From Euphorbia lathyris (Eukaryota > Streptophyta > Magnoliopsida > Malpighiales > Euphorbiaceae), in NCBI RefSeq assembly GCF_963576675.1, contig NC_088911.1:138015929-138079928 (forward strand): 64,000 nt of DNA, written 5' to 3'. The notes beneath the pieces were generated by a model that worked only from the letters and a program-made list of their open reading frames with translations, searched no databases and was not told the DNA's origin. Both the position numbers and the translations under genes were made by a program. Shown piece by piece: positions 45,444 to 57,100 of the stretch. The stretch's first letter is position 1; each line of letters starts with the position of its first letter.

Positions 45444-46918
45444 GAGTACAGTTACAGGTTTTATATATGATATGTTAGGACCCAGTGGCAGAATAAATCA
45501 GAAATCGGTGACCGGTCATTCATCCCTCCGCCGTAGCCCCCACCGCTTAATTTGTTTCTTCCCCACTCACCTTTCATTTTCATTCTTTTGTAGGTTTATC
45601 AAACTTAAATTATGCATCTTTTTGCATAAATATAGTAAAGACCGACCTCCAGGATGTGCATGACCTTCAAGAAGGACTATTATAAAGATTGTTGTGATAT
45701 TGATAAGATGGCAAGTATCAGTGGTGAATATAGGATTGGTTCATGGAGGGGCGAAAAAAATATTTTTTTTTTGTTAAATTGAACTTGTTCAAAAAAAATT
45801 CGTATATATATACTGTGTGGTTAAGAACTAATTTTTAAGTATCAATGTAAAACTTCTCAAAATTAAGCTAGATTGTGTCTAAGATTCTTAATATGTAAAA
45901 AAAAAAAAAAATTATATCAAATAAAAAAATTTGGATTTAGGGATGAGGTTCTAATAGGCAAAAACAAATTAGAAATTTGGATTTGAGAGGGTCTGTCGAT
46001 AAAAAAAATAGAAATTTGGATTTAGGAAATACCCAACACTTACCAGCACGCCGTTAATATTTCTTGGAGATGAGGGGGCCGGAACTGCCCCTAATCAGGT
46101 CGATTTATCAAATACTCAATCAAAGTTCTAGGTCAAATGCTCACTTATTAAATATCTAATCAAAGTCTAATCAAATCACATATTGAGCACCCTAATCCTT
46201 AAATTTTGTGGAGACAGTGGGGCCAGAACTACCCATGGTCATGGTGGTTCCGGCGGTCAGAAGGGTCCGGGCCCCTCCATGTATACGCTTCTGAGTATCC
46301 CTACCCGTGGGTACTCGGTACTATCCGATCCTAATTATATTACATGTTCTCTGTATAAAAGGATATGAGACGGGTATGAGCTCAAAAAAATTATCCTTGA
46401 CGGGTATGGGAATACCCCTCGGATACCCGCCATATATTTGAGTTTCATTCTTGGATTTTAACCACTAAGACCATTTATTTCTATTTATTAAGGTTGATTT
46501 AGAATTTTTGAATTTAAAATATTTGTTAAATTTGTAGATCAAATATTTATGGATGGTATATTAATTTAATTTTTTGCTAAATTTGTTATATTTTTTTGTT
46601 TTATATATTGGTTCTTAACGGGTAAGGGTACCTGCGGTTTAAATGGAACAGGTATGAGATTCATAAAGTATACTCGTTAGGACAATAAGGGTTTGAGATT
46701 GACACTACTCGCGGATAACCTACCCGTTTCCATCCCTAGATATTAATAATCAAGATTTGTTTAAAAAAATTTACGAACTATTTTGTATATGTAGAAAATA
46801 AATCTTCAAAAATAAAAAGTTGCTTAAATCATATGTAATGATCATTCATGTCACACAATCATGTCAAACGAAAGATTAAATAGATTAGTTTTATTATCTG
46901 TGAAATAGCATCTTGAAC

Positions 46919-47035
46919 TTCTATTAATTTTACATTGGGTGATTTTAATATTTCTAATAACCCCTATTTAAATTGAATTTCTATTAATTTTACATTGAGT
47001 GATTTTAATATTTCTAATAACCCCTATTTATTGAT
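46919..47035 (+). repeat. 60-bp direct tandem duplication
   Basis: 'tctattaattttacattg' ... 'aacccctattta' occurs twice with a 60-bp spacing and very few differences. Confidence 0.85.
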
Positions 47036-47755
47036 TTAAACATATATAGTAGCTTATTATGTACACTTGAAATTAGAAAATAAATACTTTCTTGTTAAGG
47101 TATGTTAGATAATTGCAAAACTATATATAGAGTTCTTATTTTCTAATTTAATCTTTTAATATGGTTTGACATCTTAATTAATAAAATAATAGCATGTGAA
47201 GACAAATATCTATAGGTATAATTAACCAATATCATAATAATTGTACAATATTACTATTACTTTAATCTTATTTACTAGTAAATCATTGAACATATATAGT
47301 GTTTTCCACTACATTATTATTATTGTAGTATATGCATATATAAAATTATCAATATTTTTCATGCATTGACAACTTGCTAAAATTCATTTTTAATGTCTCT
47401 TTTCAAAGGAAATTAGAGGTCATGAAATCCCAACCTAGCAATCCTATCTAACTACCTATCATTCTATCTTATACTAAAAAAACATCAATATAAATTAGTA
47501 ATATGAATTAGTACTTTCAATATTATAATGAAAATAAATCAAGCTATGATTTTCTTTTTGTTGGAAGGTTCGTACCACCACGATGACACCTCTAAGCTAT
47601 GACCACCGCGACGACACCTCTAAACTATGTCCACATTCAGAATAATATATGTTTAATTTATAATATATTAAAATTTCATTAATAAATGGAGAAGCTACTA
47701 TTTAACTAAAAACTTAGGTTTTGTTTGGCAAATATAGAGTTTAAAGGTTAACCTA

Positions 47756-48590
47756 AGGGATGTGGTCGATCGATAAGGGGTCTTCCACCTAGAGGTGGAG
47801 CCAGCCCAGGGCTCGGGGGGGGGGGCTCCGGCCCCTCCGGCCGTCGGCTCCATCCTTGAGAAAAATTTGTTCAGCAGTTAATAGCCCCCTAATTATAGTA
47901 TATTAATGCATGTTTGTAGAGTTATACTAATATGATGAAATGGTTGGGTTGGTTAAGGAGTTTGTTTTGTTCTAAAAGGTCATGGGTTCAAACCCCTTTA
48001 GACTCATTTTTTTTCTATTATTTATCTAATTGATTTTTTTCCTACAACTTTTTTAATTTTTTTTTCAAATATAATTTTTAAGCAATTAATGTTGGATTTA
48101 TAAAACATTAAATATTTCTAGTTCTTTTAGGCCTAATACTTTTAATTTTTTAGCATTCAACACACAAAAACGATGAAATTTTAGGTGTTTTTGTTTAGGA
48201 AATCAACATTGGACATATAGAAAATTAAATAAGTTTACGAATTTTCATTTTGGCCAAAATGAAGCAGTTTTATCATGCTATAGGCTAAAAAAAATTTGTC
48301 AAGCCCTAACGGGCTAGACTTTAAAAAATTACCGCAAACTACACAACTAAAATTAGCCCCCCAAACCTCAAATCTTGGCTCCACCACTGCTTCCACCCTT
48401 TACCAAAGAGTGAGAATTCGAATCTCACATTGGACATGTAGCAATCTTAAATCCTTGAGCCAGTTATCCTACCCATTTGAGGTGTCTACCAACCAGCGAA
48501 CGTGGATTAGTCCGGATATGGACTTGGCTTAAAGGTGTCGCCGCGGTGGTGCGGATCCTCCAGGATTACCTCGTGATTTGAAAAAAAAAA
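47756..48590 (+). mobile_element. tRNA-derived SINE, split by a hAT element
   Basis: After removing the hAT insertion (47790-48389 plus one target copy) about 225 bp remain, starting 'gggatgtggtcgatcgataa'. A tRNA-like B box (gaattcgaatctc) follows the insertion, and a short A run at 48580-48590 ends the unit. The first part could serve as an A box. I found no clear target duplication, so the SINE call is moderate. Confidence 0.55.
47790..48389. mobile_element. hAT-like element, 8-bp TSD
   Basis: 600 bp with ends TAGAGGTGGAGCCAG and CTTGGCTCCACCACTG (inverted repeats with a few differences) and an exact 8-bp direct repeat CTTCCACC at 47782-47789 and 48390-48397. The interior includes an 11-base G run near 47817, and at 47940-47995 a tRNA-like stretch with a B-box motif (atgggttcaaacccc). 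Noncoding. Confidence 0.82.
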
Positions 48591-48819
48591 TTCAAACTTT
48601 AGCAGTTTGCTTATTACATTAGCAGTTAGATTATTTCGTTTTTATTTAGCAAATTTGATTAGATGTTTGTTTAAACATGTTTAGTAAAACTTAACTGATT
48701 ATTAATAGTTGCTAACTATTATTTCCTTTTTTAAATAATTTATATTTAAATGGTGAGCTGTTAATTGATAAATATAAATTTATGCAAATGGATAAATATT
48801 TATATTTATCAATAGGATT

Positions 48820-49674
48820 ACTGAGGTGAGTGCCATTTGCGATATCATTTTACCCTTGATAACTATTATTTGCTTGAAAATGGTAGGGGTTGGGATGTAA
48901 ATAAATTGAATGGATGTTTTAGTGAAACTGAAGTGAGTGCCATTTGCGACATCATTTTACCCTTCACGGTCAGTCCAGATAGAAGAATTTGGAACTGGTC
49001 AAAAGATGGTTTTTATAATGTGCATTCGGGTTATATTACCGGGATGGAGGTGGAGGAGGGAGGATTGGTGAATGAGGGTTGGAGGAGGATCTGGAACAGA
49101 AATATGCCCCCAAACTGAAGCTATTCATATGGCGAATTTGCTCGGGTAGCCTACCCACTCGGGCTAGATTAGCCCAACGACGAGTTCCAATCACAATTGA
49201 ATGTCCCGTGTGTGTGGATCAGGATGAAATGGATAACCATTTATTTGTTGAATGTTGCTTTGCAGGTGATCTTTTGCGAATAGCTGGACTTCCAATGCCA
49301 AAAATTAATGGGATGATTTTTGCAGAATGGTTAATGCAGACATTATGCGGTCCGAATCAAGAGATCATTGACCGGCTTTGTTGTGCTCTAAAGACAATCT
49401 GGGACCATCGGAACAGAGTTCGATGGAATATGACTTGGTGGCCGGCGGACACTAGTTGGCGCCACGGAATTGATGAATTTCGGGACTGTAAGGCTTACCA
49501 ACAAGGCTCGAAGACTAGGCCAAAAGAAGACTCGGCGGCACGGTCTATTTACTATCAGCGGCAGTTTCAGGAAGCCGGAGCGACATTAGCAAAACACGAG
49601 GGGACGGATCTGCCCCGTCGTCTAGCCACCAGCAAACAAGGCAGGCCGACTGTAGACACCGAGTCGGAGGACTT
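48820..49674 (+). pseudogene. LINE fragment: RT zinc-binding region
   Basis: Two frames join near 49112 (one-base shift in 'tgcccccaaac'). The first includes RIWNWSKDGFYNVHSGY, the second LKLFIWRICSGSLPTRARL and CPVCVDQDEMDNHLFVEC, the zinc-binding motif that follows RT in plant L1 elements. The upstream edge has a duplicated 38-bp piece (48820-48857 and 48929-48966). The following gypsy LTR cuts it off, and the terminal stop comes from that junction. Confidence 0.78.
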
Positions 49675-49784
49675 GTGACAAAAACCCATAACAAGACGGT
49701 TGAAACGGTTGGTTCCGATAAGTTAAAAAAAATAATAATAAAATAAAAATCACGAGGGGGGTCCGTAGGGGTTGCGAGTGCTCA

Positions 49785-49999
49785 TCGACGTTGGGGGAGC
49801 GCCTAGCGGCAGCCGGCGCGCGTCCGACGGCAGTTGGACGCGCGCCCAGCAGCGTGGGGCGCACGCCCCGCGGCAGCTGGGCGTGCGCGCCCAACCTACA
49901 TTGGGCGGACGCCCAACGGCGCTGGGCGAACGCCCAACTGATGTTGGGCGTCCGCCCAACAGAGGTTGGGTGTCCGTCCAACCATTTTGGGCGTAGCCC
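49785..49999 (+). repeat. 22-bp palindromic minisatellite in U3 of element 3
   Basis: TGGGCG-type motifs start at 49878, 49902, 49923, 49945, 49967 and 49988, spaced 21-24 bp, with older, more diverged units to the left. Each unit is self-complementary, for example TTGGGCGTCCGCCCAA. It ends about 30 bp upstream of the TATA box. Because of its symmetry it gives open frames on both strands that are not real genes. Confidence 0.88.
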
Positions 50000-50029
50000 A
50001 AATTTTTTTGATATTTTGGGATCTGTGCC

Positions 50030-50037
50030 TATAAAAG
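50030..50037 (+). promoter_or_regulatory. TATA box of element 3 LTR
   Basis: TATAAAAG between two inverted 'ggatc(t/c)gtgcc' phrases (gatctgtgcc ... ggcacggatc), just after the minisatellite. Confidence 0.65.
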
Positions 50038-52275
50038 GCACGGATCCCCATGCAAAAGGGGGGAGGATTTATGGAACTTCTCACTCTAAAACATTTTTTT
50101 TCCTAGAAAATCTGAAAATTCCTAAAAGTTAAATATTTTACCAAAACACCAAAAACACCGAAAAATCACGATTCGTGGAATCAACTGACTTCAGCTGTCA
50201 ATACCGATCTTGAGGTATTATCCGAGGACTAGACTCGTTTTATTTATTTCCTTTATTTATTCATTTTATTTGTTTTATTTATTTGGGTAATAGTTTTATT
50301 TATTTAGCTAGTTATTTATTTATCACATTTTATTTAACATTCCGTATTTATTTAATTTTTCGTCTCGTATTAAATAAACGTTTGGATTTGTTTTAAAATA
50401 AAAAACCTCGTTTAACATCCCAATACGAACCGTGATCCGATTCAAAGGTAGTTCGGGATTAAAAAACGTTGTAATTATAAGTTTTGGAAAATATTTTTAA
50501 ATAACGTTTTAAAATAAAACATCGTTTTAGGAGTCTCCGTTATAGACTATGATCCAATTTGGGTAGTTCGGAGGTCCAAAACGATAGAAGAGATCTAATC
50601 TAAAGTGTTTGAACAAATCTGGAAAGTATAGGGACTGCTGTTGATATTCTGCCTTTTCTGTCACTAACAGCAGATTAGCAACGGATTTTCTGTGGTAATC
50701 TGCTGGAATCCGAAAATCCCTCTTTTAACCCTCTTTTCTCAACTTTTTGATATTTCTACTTGTATATATATGTATATAACTATGTAATATATTTATAAAA
50801 ATTACTTTTGAGTCCTATAACTATTAATTACGTATTATGTATCTATATATTTCATATTTGGAACTTAATTCATTTGGATTTGGTTTTGTAAAATATTATA
50901 TTTGTATATATATATATATAGTTTTGGCGCATTTAAAGTTAGATTAGCTATTATTTAGGGTGGAAGTTATTTTCCATATATTCATTACTTAAAACCATTT
51001 GGAATTAAAGGTTATTCTTCATATTTATGAACTTTGTTCATTTTTTACATGTTTTGAATTAGAATAAAAATGTATTATATTTAGTGGTTTTCGTTTTCTT
51101 TATTACATCGTATAGTATCTTTTACTTGTTTTTATATATAGATATATCCTTATTTTTAGATAAAAATGTATATATATATATATATATGTGTGTATTTTCA
51201 CTCTATTTTCGTATATATGTATGTATGATTTGGAAAATGTTTTGGTTGGGTAAATTTGGATTTAATTTATTAATTGTTGTCATTATGTTCAAATGAAGGA
51301 TAATTGAGTGAAAAAGGGAAAATAAAAGATAAAAAGAGATTTCAAGTTGTTTGTTTAAATTAAAGTTTTTCTAGATATTCTTCAAGTGTAAATAAAAGAT
51401 TTTTGTCATTTTAAACCGTTTCCAAAATATCACGTGTTGAAACCTTAATTCGTTCCAACGGCGGATTAAGCGAACCTTGTAATTAAAATCGTTTTCTATT
51501 TGTAAATAATAGAGTTTTGAATCGTTTTCTTGTCTAAATGATTTTGTACAAAAATAAATGAACTTGTATGCTTAATCACGTTTTTTGTTGAAACTTCTTA
51601 TCTCACGTTTTCAAACGCTCGAGTCGTTCCAACGGCGATTCGAGTCGATGTCATGTAAATTAACGGGGTTTTGAAACGTACCTAAATCGTTCCAACGGCG
51701 ATTAAGGTACGAACCATGTAAATAAACTTGTTTTTGGGGAATGAGATTAGCTTAGAATTAGTGTATAGTCTAAAGCATAAAATCACACTGTGAATAAATC
51801 AATTCTTTCTTCTCCCCCTCTCTCTCCTATGTATTTTAAATTTATGCAAAATGGGTGATTCTTTACTAAAATGGCTTTTAATAACATGCTCAAAACGGTT
51901 TTCAAAACGAGAAAGAAAAGGTTTCAAATGAATTTTAAACTTAAAGAAATATGCGATTAGTCTGTTATCGCCTAACACGCTAAGTAGGAGGCCGGTGGTT
52001 CATAACCGGGCGATGTCGGGATGCCTAGTAGCCTTTCTCCGGAAAGGAGCTAGCCTTCTCGGCTCGTACCTAAGTTTCCCGAACCCTCACCGGTCTCCCG
52101 CAAGGGATCGGTGTTCATTTTCCCATTCGTGGGTGGCGACTCTTCCATACTCCAGGCTCCGGTCCTACCGAGCAGCTTGATTCCGTGATTGGTAGCTTTC
52201 GGCGCCAATCACATCATCTTTCGTCAACGGTGTCCATCCCCCGGTCCGCCCAGGCGAGGCCGCGGCACCTACAAG

Positions 52276-52293
52276 TGGCGACTCTACTGGGGA
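52276..52293 (+). other. primer binding site, element 3 (Arg tRNA type)
   Basis: TGGCGACTCTACTGGGGA begins two bases after the LTR. It closely resembles the primer site reported for Ogre elements, complementary to an Arg tRNA 3' end. Confidence 0.75.
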
Positions 52294-53663
52294 AGCGAGA
52301 AATTTGATTCCGGAAGGCGTGTATTAAGCCCTTAACGGGGACGGATCGTATTATTTCTTTTCGTATGCATTCATAAGCATTATTACAAACCTTTTGGGTA
52401 ATTTCCACGAAACCTCTAGCGAGAGTCCATTCGTCGCTCGAAAGAGGCTAGTGTAAGTTCCCCCTTACAGTAAGGCGCCAAAGGGTCCCCATCCATTCGT
52501 TAGGGGCGAATTTGTGCGGTCCTGTGAGGTCCCGCGATCAGCCGTGTCAGCATATAGTAGCCTTAGAAGTTTCCATAGGATTACCCGTTACTATTTTTGA
52601 TGTGATAAATGAATCAGTTCGTGTTTTCAAATTTCCATGATACGTTGTCTAATCCTAAAATATGTAAAGGAAATGAAGCGATGAGTTAATATATACTCTT
52701 AAATCGATATGCAAACTACCCCAAAACATCGAAACAATGCGAACTAAAGACGACTTAGTCATCTCGTATGAATGGACTTGTGCAACCCGCCTGGTCCCTT
52801 TCCGTATCCCGAAGAAGGCACATGTTCAGGAAATACGTTATGACGTAAGCACGTATTAGTACAAATCGTTTTGATATTAAGGATAGTTATATCTCGATTC
52901 AAAAGATTATATTAACGATAGCCGTTATTCACATTCTTTAAATACGTTGGGATAAAGCGAAATCATGACAAAACGAAAACAAAGAACATTTCTGTTTTGA
53001 ATGACCCCGTTGTAACATAAAGAGTTTTGCAAACGTGACCCGTCCCTTCCGAATAAAAGACGAGCTCTTACGTTATGCCTGACGTTGTTCTAAGAGAAAT
53101 GGATGTATCTGCAAAAGTGACTAAAAAATAAAAGGAAATAAAAAGATAAAAATGACCAAAATCATTCTATATCTACGATATATATCAATCCCGAGAGTAG
53201 TTAAAGAAAATGAACCAATATCGTTAAATACGTGCCTCGAGCCGGTATATACGCCGTTTAAAATCATAAAGCCGAATTAAGCTAAACCGCATAATTGCGC
53301 CATATGGACGAGACTGCGGGTTTGACTAATGGCTCGATCATTTCGACCGTTACCAAAACTACAAGAAGTATGGCCCGATCTGCGTGTTTGCTTGACTCGT
53401 GCCTAAATGAAAAAAGAACGGTAATATGCCTGCTTCGAATAAGCATGTGATTCAACGAAACGTTGATTTTCTATAACCACGCTAGGGTGATATATCCCGT
53501 GGATGGGAAGAAATGAAAACTTGTTGCTAGCCGAAAGATTACCATACGCTCAAATAAGACTCGCCGTCTTTTCACGTAGCAAAAACGAGCAAACGGATTA
53601 TTGATGCTAAAAAACAAAAGCACACACCACGAATCATGCATATAAAATCATGCATACATACTA
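52294..53663 (+). other. untranslated leader of element 3
   Basis: 1.4 kb between primer site and gag, with no long frame on the plus strand. No sense-strand extra ORF like that of some Ogre elements is visible; if there was one it has decayed. Confidence 0.55.
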
Positions 53664-54950
53664 ATGGATGCCGTTCGCGCAGACTTCATCATTAAGCGGT
53701 TGTGGTTTCGCGAGAGTAACCGGCTAGTCAGGCAGTTTGATCAGCTACAGATTGACAGTTCCGAATCGGTAGTTGTGGCTTCTGTATCATCTTCGTCCGA
53801 GAATACTCAGTCTTCTGCCAGTATGTCTGCGACCGACGAAAAGGTAGCCGAATTGGAAAACTCTGTGAACAACATTAATGATCAGTTAGCCGTGATTTTG
53901 ACCCAGCACGCTGAGCTGGCTTTGAAGGATAACAAGAGTGGTAGTAAGCGCGCTGAGAATGAGGTGAACACTGGTCCCCGCTTCGGGAACGAGGATGACT
54001 ATCAGGATTACATCCAGAAACAGCTTGAGAAGGAGAAAGCTAAGGAAGAGGAATGGAAGCAGAACATTACTCAGGAGGTGCAGGATCTGCGAGGGGGAAG
54101 CTCCGGAAGTCAGGACTTTTATAATTTGAAGAATTGTTTTTCGGCAACTGCTTTGCCTTTGAAATTCCGGCTCCCCGACATGAAGAAGTTCGATGGAACT
54201 GGGGATCCTACTGCCCACATGAATCAGTATGTTGCTGTGATGAAACACACGATCTTAACTGAGGAACAAGTTCTTGGACTGTTCAATACTTACCTGGAGG
54301 GGGCTGCCCTCGTGTGGTTTCATGCGTTGCCGTTGGTGACGAAGAGAGATTGGAAAGAGTTGGCAAAGTCATTCATCGCTCAATATAGTTTCAACACTAT
54401 GCTTGAGGTCACACTAAAAGAGCTAGAGAGCACTAAGCAGCAAACTGGTGAGTCTTTGTCCGATTTTGTAAGGAGGTGGAGAGCCAAGGCGGCAGTTATG
54501 AAGCAGAAGCCGCTTGAGCAGGATCAGATCCGAATGGTAATTGGCAACACCTTGCCGTATATTAAGAATGAGCTGCGGTATATGCCCTTTACCGATTTCA
54601 ACCAGATGTATAGTTGCGCCTTGACAGTTGAAGGGGATGGTGAGCCGAAGAAAGCTTATACCAAGTGGACGAAGTCGGGATATAATGCCGGAGGGCCAAG
54701 CGCGAGTACAGAATCTGCTGTGGTGAAAGTGCTTGAACTGAATGCTATCGAAAAGAGGCAGTTCGCCAAATTTGATCAAACCTACGCAAAAGTTTTCGAA
54801 CGGTTGCAAAAGAAGGGATTGTTGAAAGCCCTCACTCCTTATAACAAAGCACCGCCCACTCCGCAGATACAGGCTAGGGGGTACTGCGAGTTCCACAGTA
54901 ATTATGGGCACAATATTGAGAACTGTGAGAGGTTGAAGCATGAGATCTAA
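53664..54950 (+). pseudogene. gag of element 3 (first capsid module and zinc knuckle)
   Basis: 429 codons ending at TAA 54948-54950, where a Gln codon is expected because the homologous motif continues as DLIEEKKIADPS in the same frame. A coiled-coil N-terminal region (KVAELENSVNNINDQL) is followed by a capsid domain (FRLPDMKKFDGTGDPTAHM, LEGAALVWFHALPL, FIAQYS) and its C-terminal half (ESLSDFVRRWRAKA, LPYIKNELRYM). A knuckle-like CEFHSNYGHNIENC ends it. A frameshift near 55005 and TAG at 55166-55168 separate it from the next frame; gag and protease were presumably one polyprotein. Confidence 0.82.
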
Positions 54951-55180
54951 GATTTGATTGAGGAGAAGAAGATAGCTGATCCTTCATCGGGGAACCCTCC
55001 ACTAGGCGTAATCCATTGCCTAATCATAGGGTGAGCATGATCGGGTCTGGGCTCGAAGAGAGTTTGGTGATGGAATCCCTCGGAGCAAGCAAAAAGGAGT
55101 TGTTGGACTCCGATGAGCAGAGTAATGTGGGAAATGGTTTATATGTATCCTTTCTGGGCGATGAGTAGGAGGATGAACCG

Positions 55181-57100
55181 ATGGATGAAGGAATAGACGG
55201 TGGAGCACCATATGATGAAGATAGTACCGAAGAGACCATCGTGCCAGAGTTGAGTTTATTCAGTGGAGTGGAGGATCCCGATGTGCACTTGCGCGAATAC
55301 ATGCATGATATGTTTGTTGAATCCTTTGGGGTGGACGAGGTGGCTCAGTGGTTCCACCATTCGTTAATAGGTGAGCCTTTGAGGTGGTTCCACTCATTGC
55401 CCGACTCTTGCAAGCATGATTGGGAACAGTTGTCTGATCTATTCCTAGAAAAGTATAAGAAAGCTAAAGATAGGACTGCGGAGTGTTTTGTGCTCCAAAT
55501 TGGGCCTATTAAGCGTCTGTTGCCAGCTGTTAGTAAGTATAACGGCAACAAGGATCCGATGGAACACCTTCACTTCTACTTGTCGGCCATGGGGCCTTTG
55601 GGTTTTAACGAAGAAGAGATCACCAGTCTATTTTGCAATTCACTGATGGGGGAGCCGCTAATGTGGTATATGTCTCTCTCGATGCGTATCAAGTGCGATT
55701 GGGCCGCAATGACAAAGAGGTTCATTAAGGAATATACGGTGTCGATGCTTCCAGAGCAAACACCCGACTCGCCCTCTTACGAGACGCCTGAAGCAGTATT
55801 AGCAATGCCCAAGTATGGTGGATACCGGGATCCTGCTGAACACACAAAGTTATTCCGCAACCATATGTATGACGCTGGATTCCCTCAATGTGAGTTACAT
55901 GAACACTTCCCGGAAACTCTCATGGGAGAAGCTTGGTTGTGGCACCAAGGCCTATCAGAGGAAGAAATGGGTCATTGGATACCTCTTCGGGATACGTTTG
56001 TGTCGAGGTATGAGATGTATGTTCCATGGACGGGATCCCTGGAAGATCTGGATAGGATCAGGCAATTCCCTGAGGAACCATTTGTGGATTACGCTAAGAG
56101 GTGGAGGTACCACTATGAGCAGTGTCAAGAAACGATGAGTGATAAGGTACAGCTCATGTGCATACAGAGAGGCGCTATTCCGATGGCGGCAAGAAGGATG
56201 AACAAAGTGTCCCTCAGGGACTATGAGGAGTTGATAGGTTGGGCAATGTATGGATCGGCGGATCCCTTGTATTTGAACTCAAACGTCCCTCACGTAATGG
56301 ATCTGATGGTTATGGACATTTGGGAAAGTTCCTCGGAGGAGGAGGAGGCCGATCAGAGAATTCCTATCAATATTTGGGATGAATCGGATGATGAGCCGGA
56401 GATTGCCGTTATAACAAGATCAGGTCGAGTGGCCGAGGGAAAGGCACCAATGGTGGAAATGGAGGCGGGAGAAGGATCGGCTCCTAAGCCCGATGATCAA
56501 GTCCTCGAACAGTTGAAGAAAACACAAGCCAAGTCTACTGTGTGGGAGGTATTGTGCCATTCTAAGTACCACCGTGAGAATTTGATGAAAGAGTTGCAGA
56601 ATTTGGTCATCTCTACCGATACTGAGCCGACGACACTAGTAAGGGAAATCATGGCCCGAAAGAGAACTGAAATCACCTTCACCGATGAAGATCTCCCGGA
56701 AGAGGGGAAGGCTCACAACAAGCCTTTATACATCCGAGCTGAAATTAATGGGAAGAAAACCAGCTGTGTAATGGTTGATGATGGATCAGCCATTAATGTT
56801 TGCCCGCTGAAACTCTTGTCCAAATTGGGAGTAGAAAGAGGAGATTTGACTGCTTCGAAAACTGTGATCAGGGCTTATGATGATAGCCGTAGGCACATTG
56901 AAGGAGTCTTTAAGGCCAAGCTGAAAGTAGGGCCGCATGAGGAAGAAACTGAGTTCACTGTGCTGGATATACCGGTGACCTTTTCTGTGTTGTTGGGACG
57001 CCCATGGTTCCATAAGCTAGGAGGGGTGCCCTCCACGCTCCACCAAATGATCAAATTCCCCTTCGGGGAGGAGATAGTGACGATTAGAGCTGAGAATTGA
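55181..57100 (+). CDS. gag-like repeat modules and aspartic protease, element 3
   Basis: 640 codons. Residues about 22-92, 113-188 and 206-285 are three successive modules with the same pattern: (F/Y)xGxxDPxxH, an LxGEPLxW or LMGEAWLW motif and then a W...L...F...Y stretch. This is the pattern of the capsid N-terminal domain in the upstream gag. The third module also has the capsid C-terminal part (EEPFVDYAKRWRYHYEQ to about 358). A linker leads to an aspartic protease at about 513-630 with MVDDGSAINV (Asp at 534) and VLLGRPWF. The frame itself is intact and opens at ATG 55181. It belongs downstream of gag, from which it is now separated by a TAG. Confidence 0.8.
   Translation: MDEGIDGGAPYDEDSTEETIVPELSLFSGVEDPDVHLREYMHDMFVESFGVDEVAQWFHHSLIGEPLRWFHSLPDSCKHDWEQLSDLFLEKYKKAKDRTAECFVLQIGPIKRLLPAVSKYNGNKDPMEHLHFYLSAMGPLGFNEEEITSLFCNSLMGEPLMWYMSLSMRIKCDWAAMTKRFIKEYTVSMLPEQTPDSPSYETPEAVLAMPKYGGYRDPAEHTKLFRNHMYDAGFPQCELHEHFPETLMGEAWLWHQGLSEEEMGHWIPLRDTFVSRYEMYVPWTGSLEDLDRIRQFPEEPFVDYAKRWRYHYEQCQETMSDKVQLMCIQRGAIPMAARRMNKVSLRDYEELIGWAMYGSADPLYLNSNVPHVMDLMVMDIWESSSEEEEADQRIPINIWDESDDEPEIAVITRSGRVAEGKAPMVEMEAGEGSAPKPDDQVLEQLKKTQAKSTVWEVLCHSKYHRENLMKELQNLVISTDTEPTTLVREIMARKRTEITFTDEDLPEEGKAHNKPLYIRAEINGKKTSCVMVDDGSAINVCPLKLLSKLGVERGDLTASKTVIRAYDDSRRHIEGVFKAKLKVGPHEEETEFTVLDIPVTFSVLLGRPWFHKLGGVPSTLHQMIKFPFGEEIVTIRAEN

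Larger units (their letters stand above)
44331..47755. other. AT-rich spacer with worn repeats, no gene recognised
   Basis: 3.4 kb without a supported gene. Notable pieces: a palindromic phrase 'tttttcacgtgaaaaa' near 44693, an AT microsatellite, GC-richer phrases at 46070-46280 (gggggccggaactgcccc / tggggccagaactaccc) and 46290-46735 (cgggtatgggaatacccc, tacccgtttccatccct) resembling hAT-type MITE ends, and a 60-bp duplication at 46919-47035. Confidence 0.45.
49675..52273 (+). repeat. 5' LTR of element 3
   Basis: Starts near TGTGACAAAAACCC at 49675 and ends CACCTACA, two bases before the primer site. It contains a GC-rich hairpin minisatellite and a TATA box at 50030. A long AT-rich part follows, then an even-composition 3' part (from about 51960). 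The partner LTR is not visible, so the left edge is approximate. Confidence 0.7.

Noticed and set aside
49750..50132. Long overlapping frames on both strands (about 74-139 codons)
   Set aside because: They arise from the palindromic 22-bp GC-rich minisatellite, which is open in many frames by symmetry; no domain or start context supports them.
52014..52180. Host exon or rRNA-like segment in the GC-richer end of the element 3 LTR
   Set aside because: Its position directly before the primer site and the lack of any known RNA or protein motif make it part of the LTR R/U5 region.
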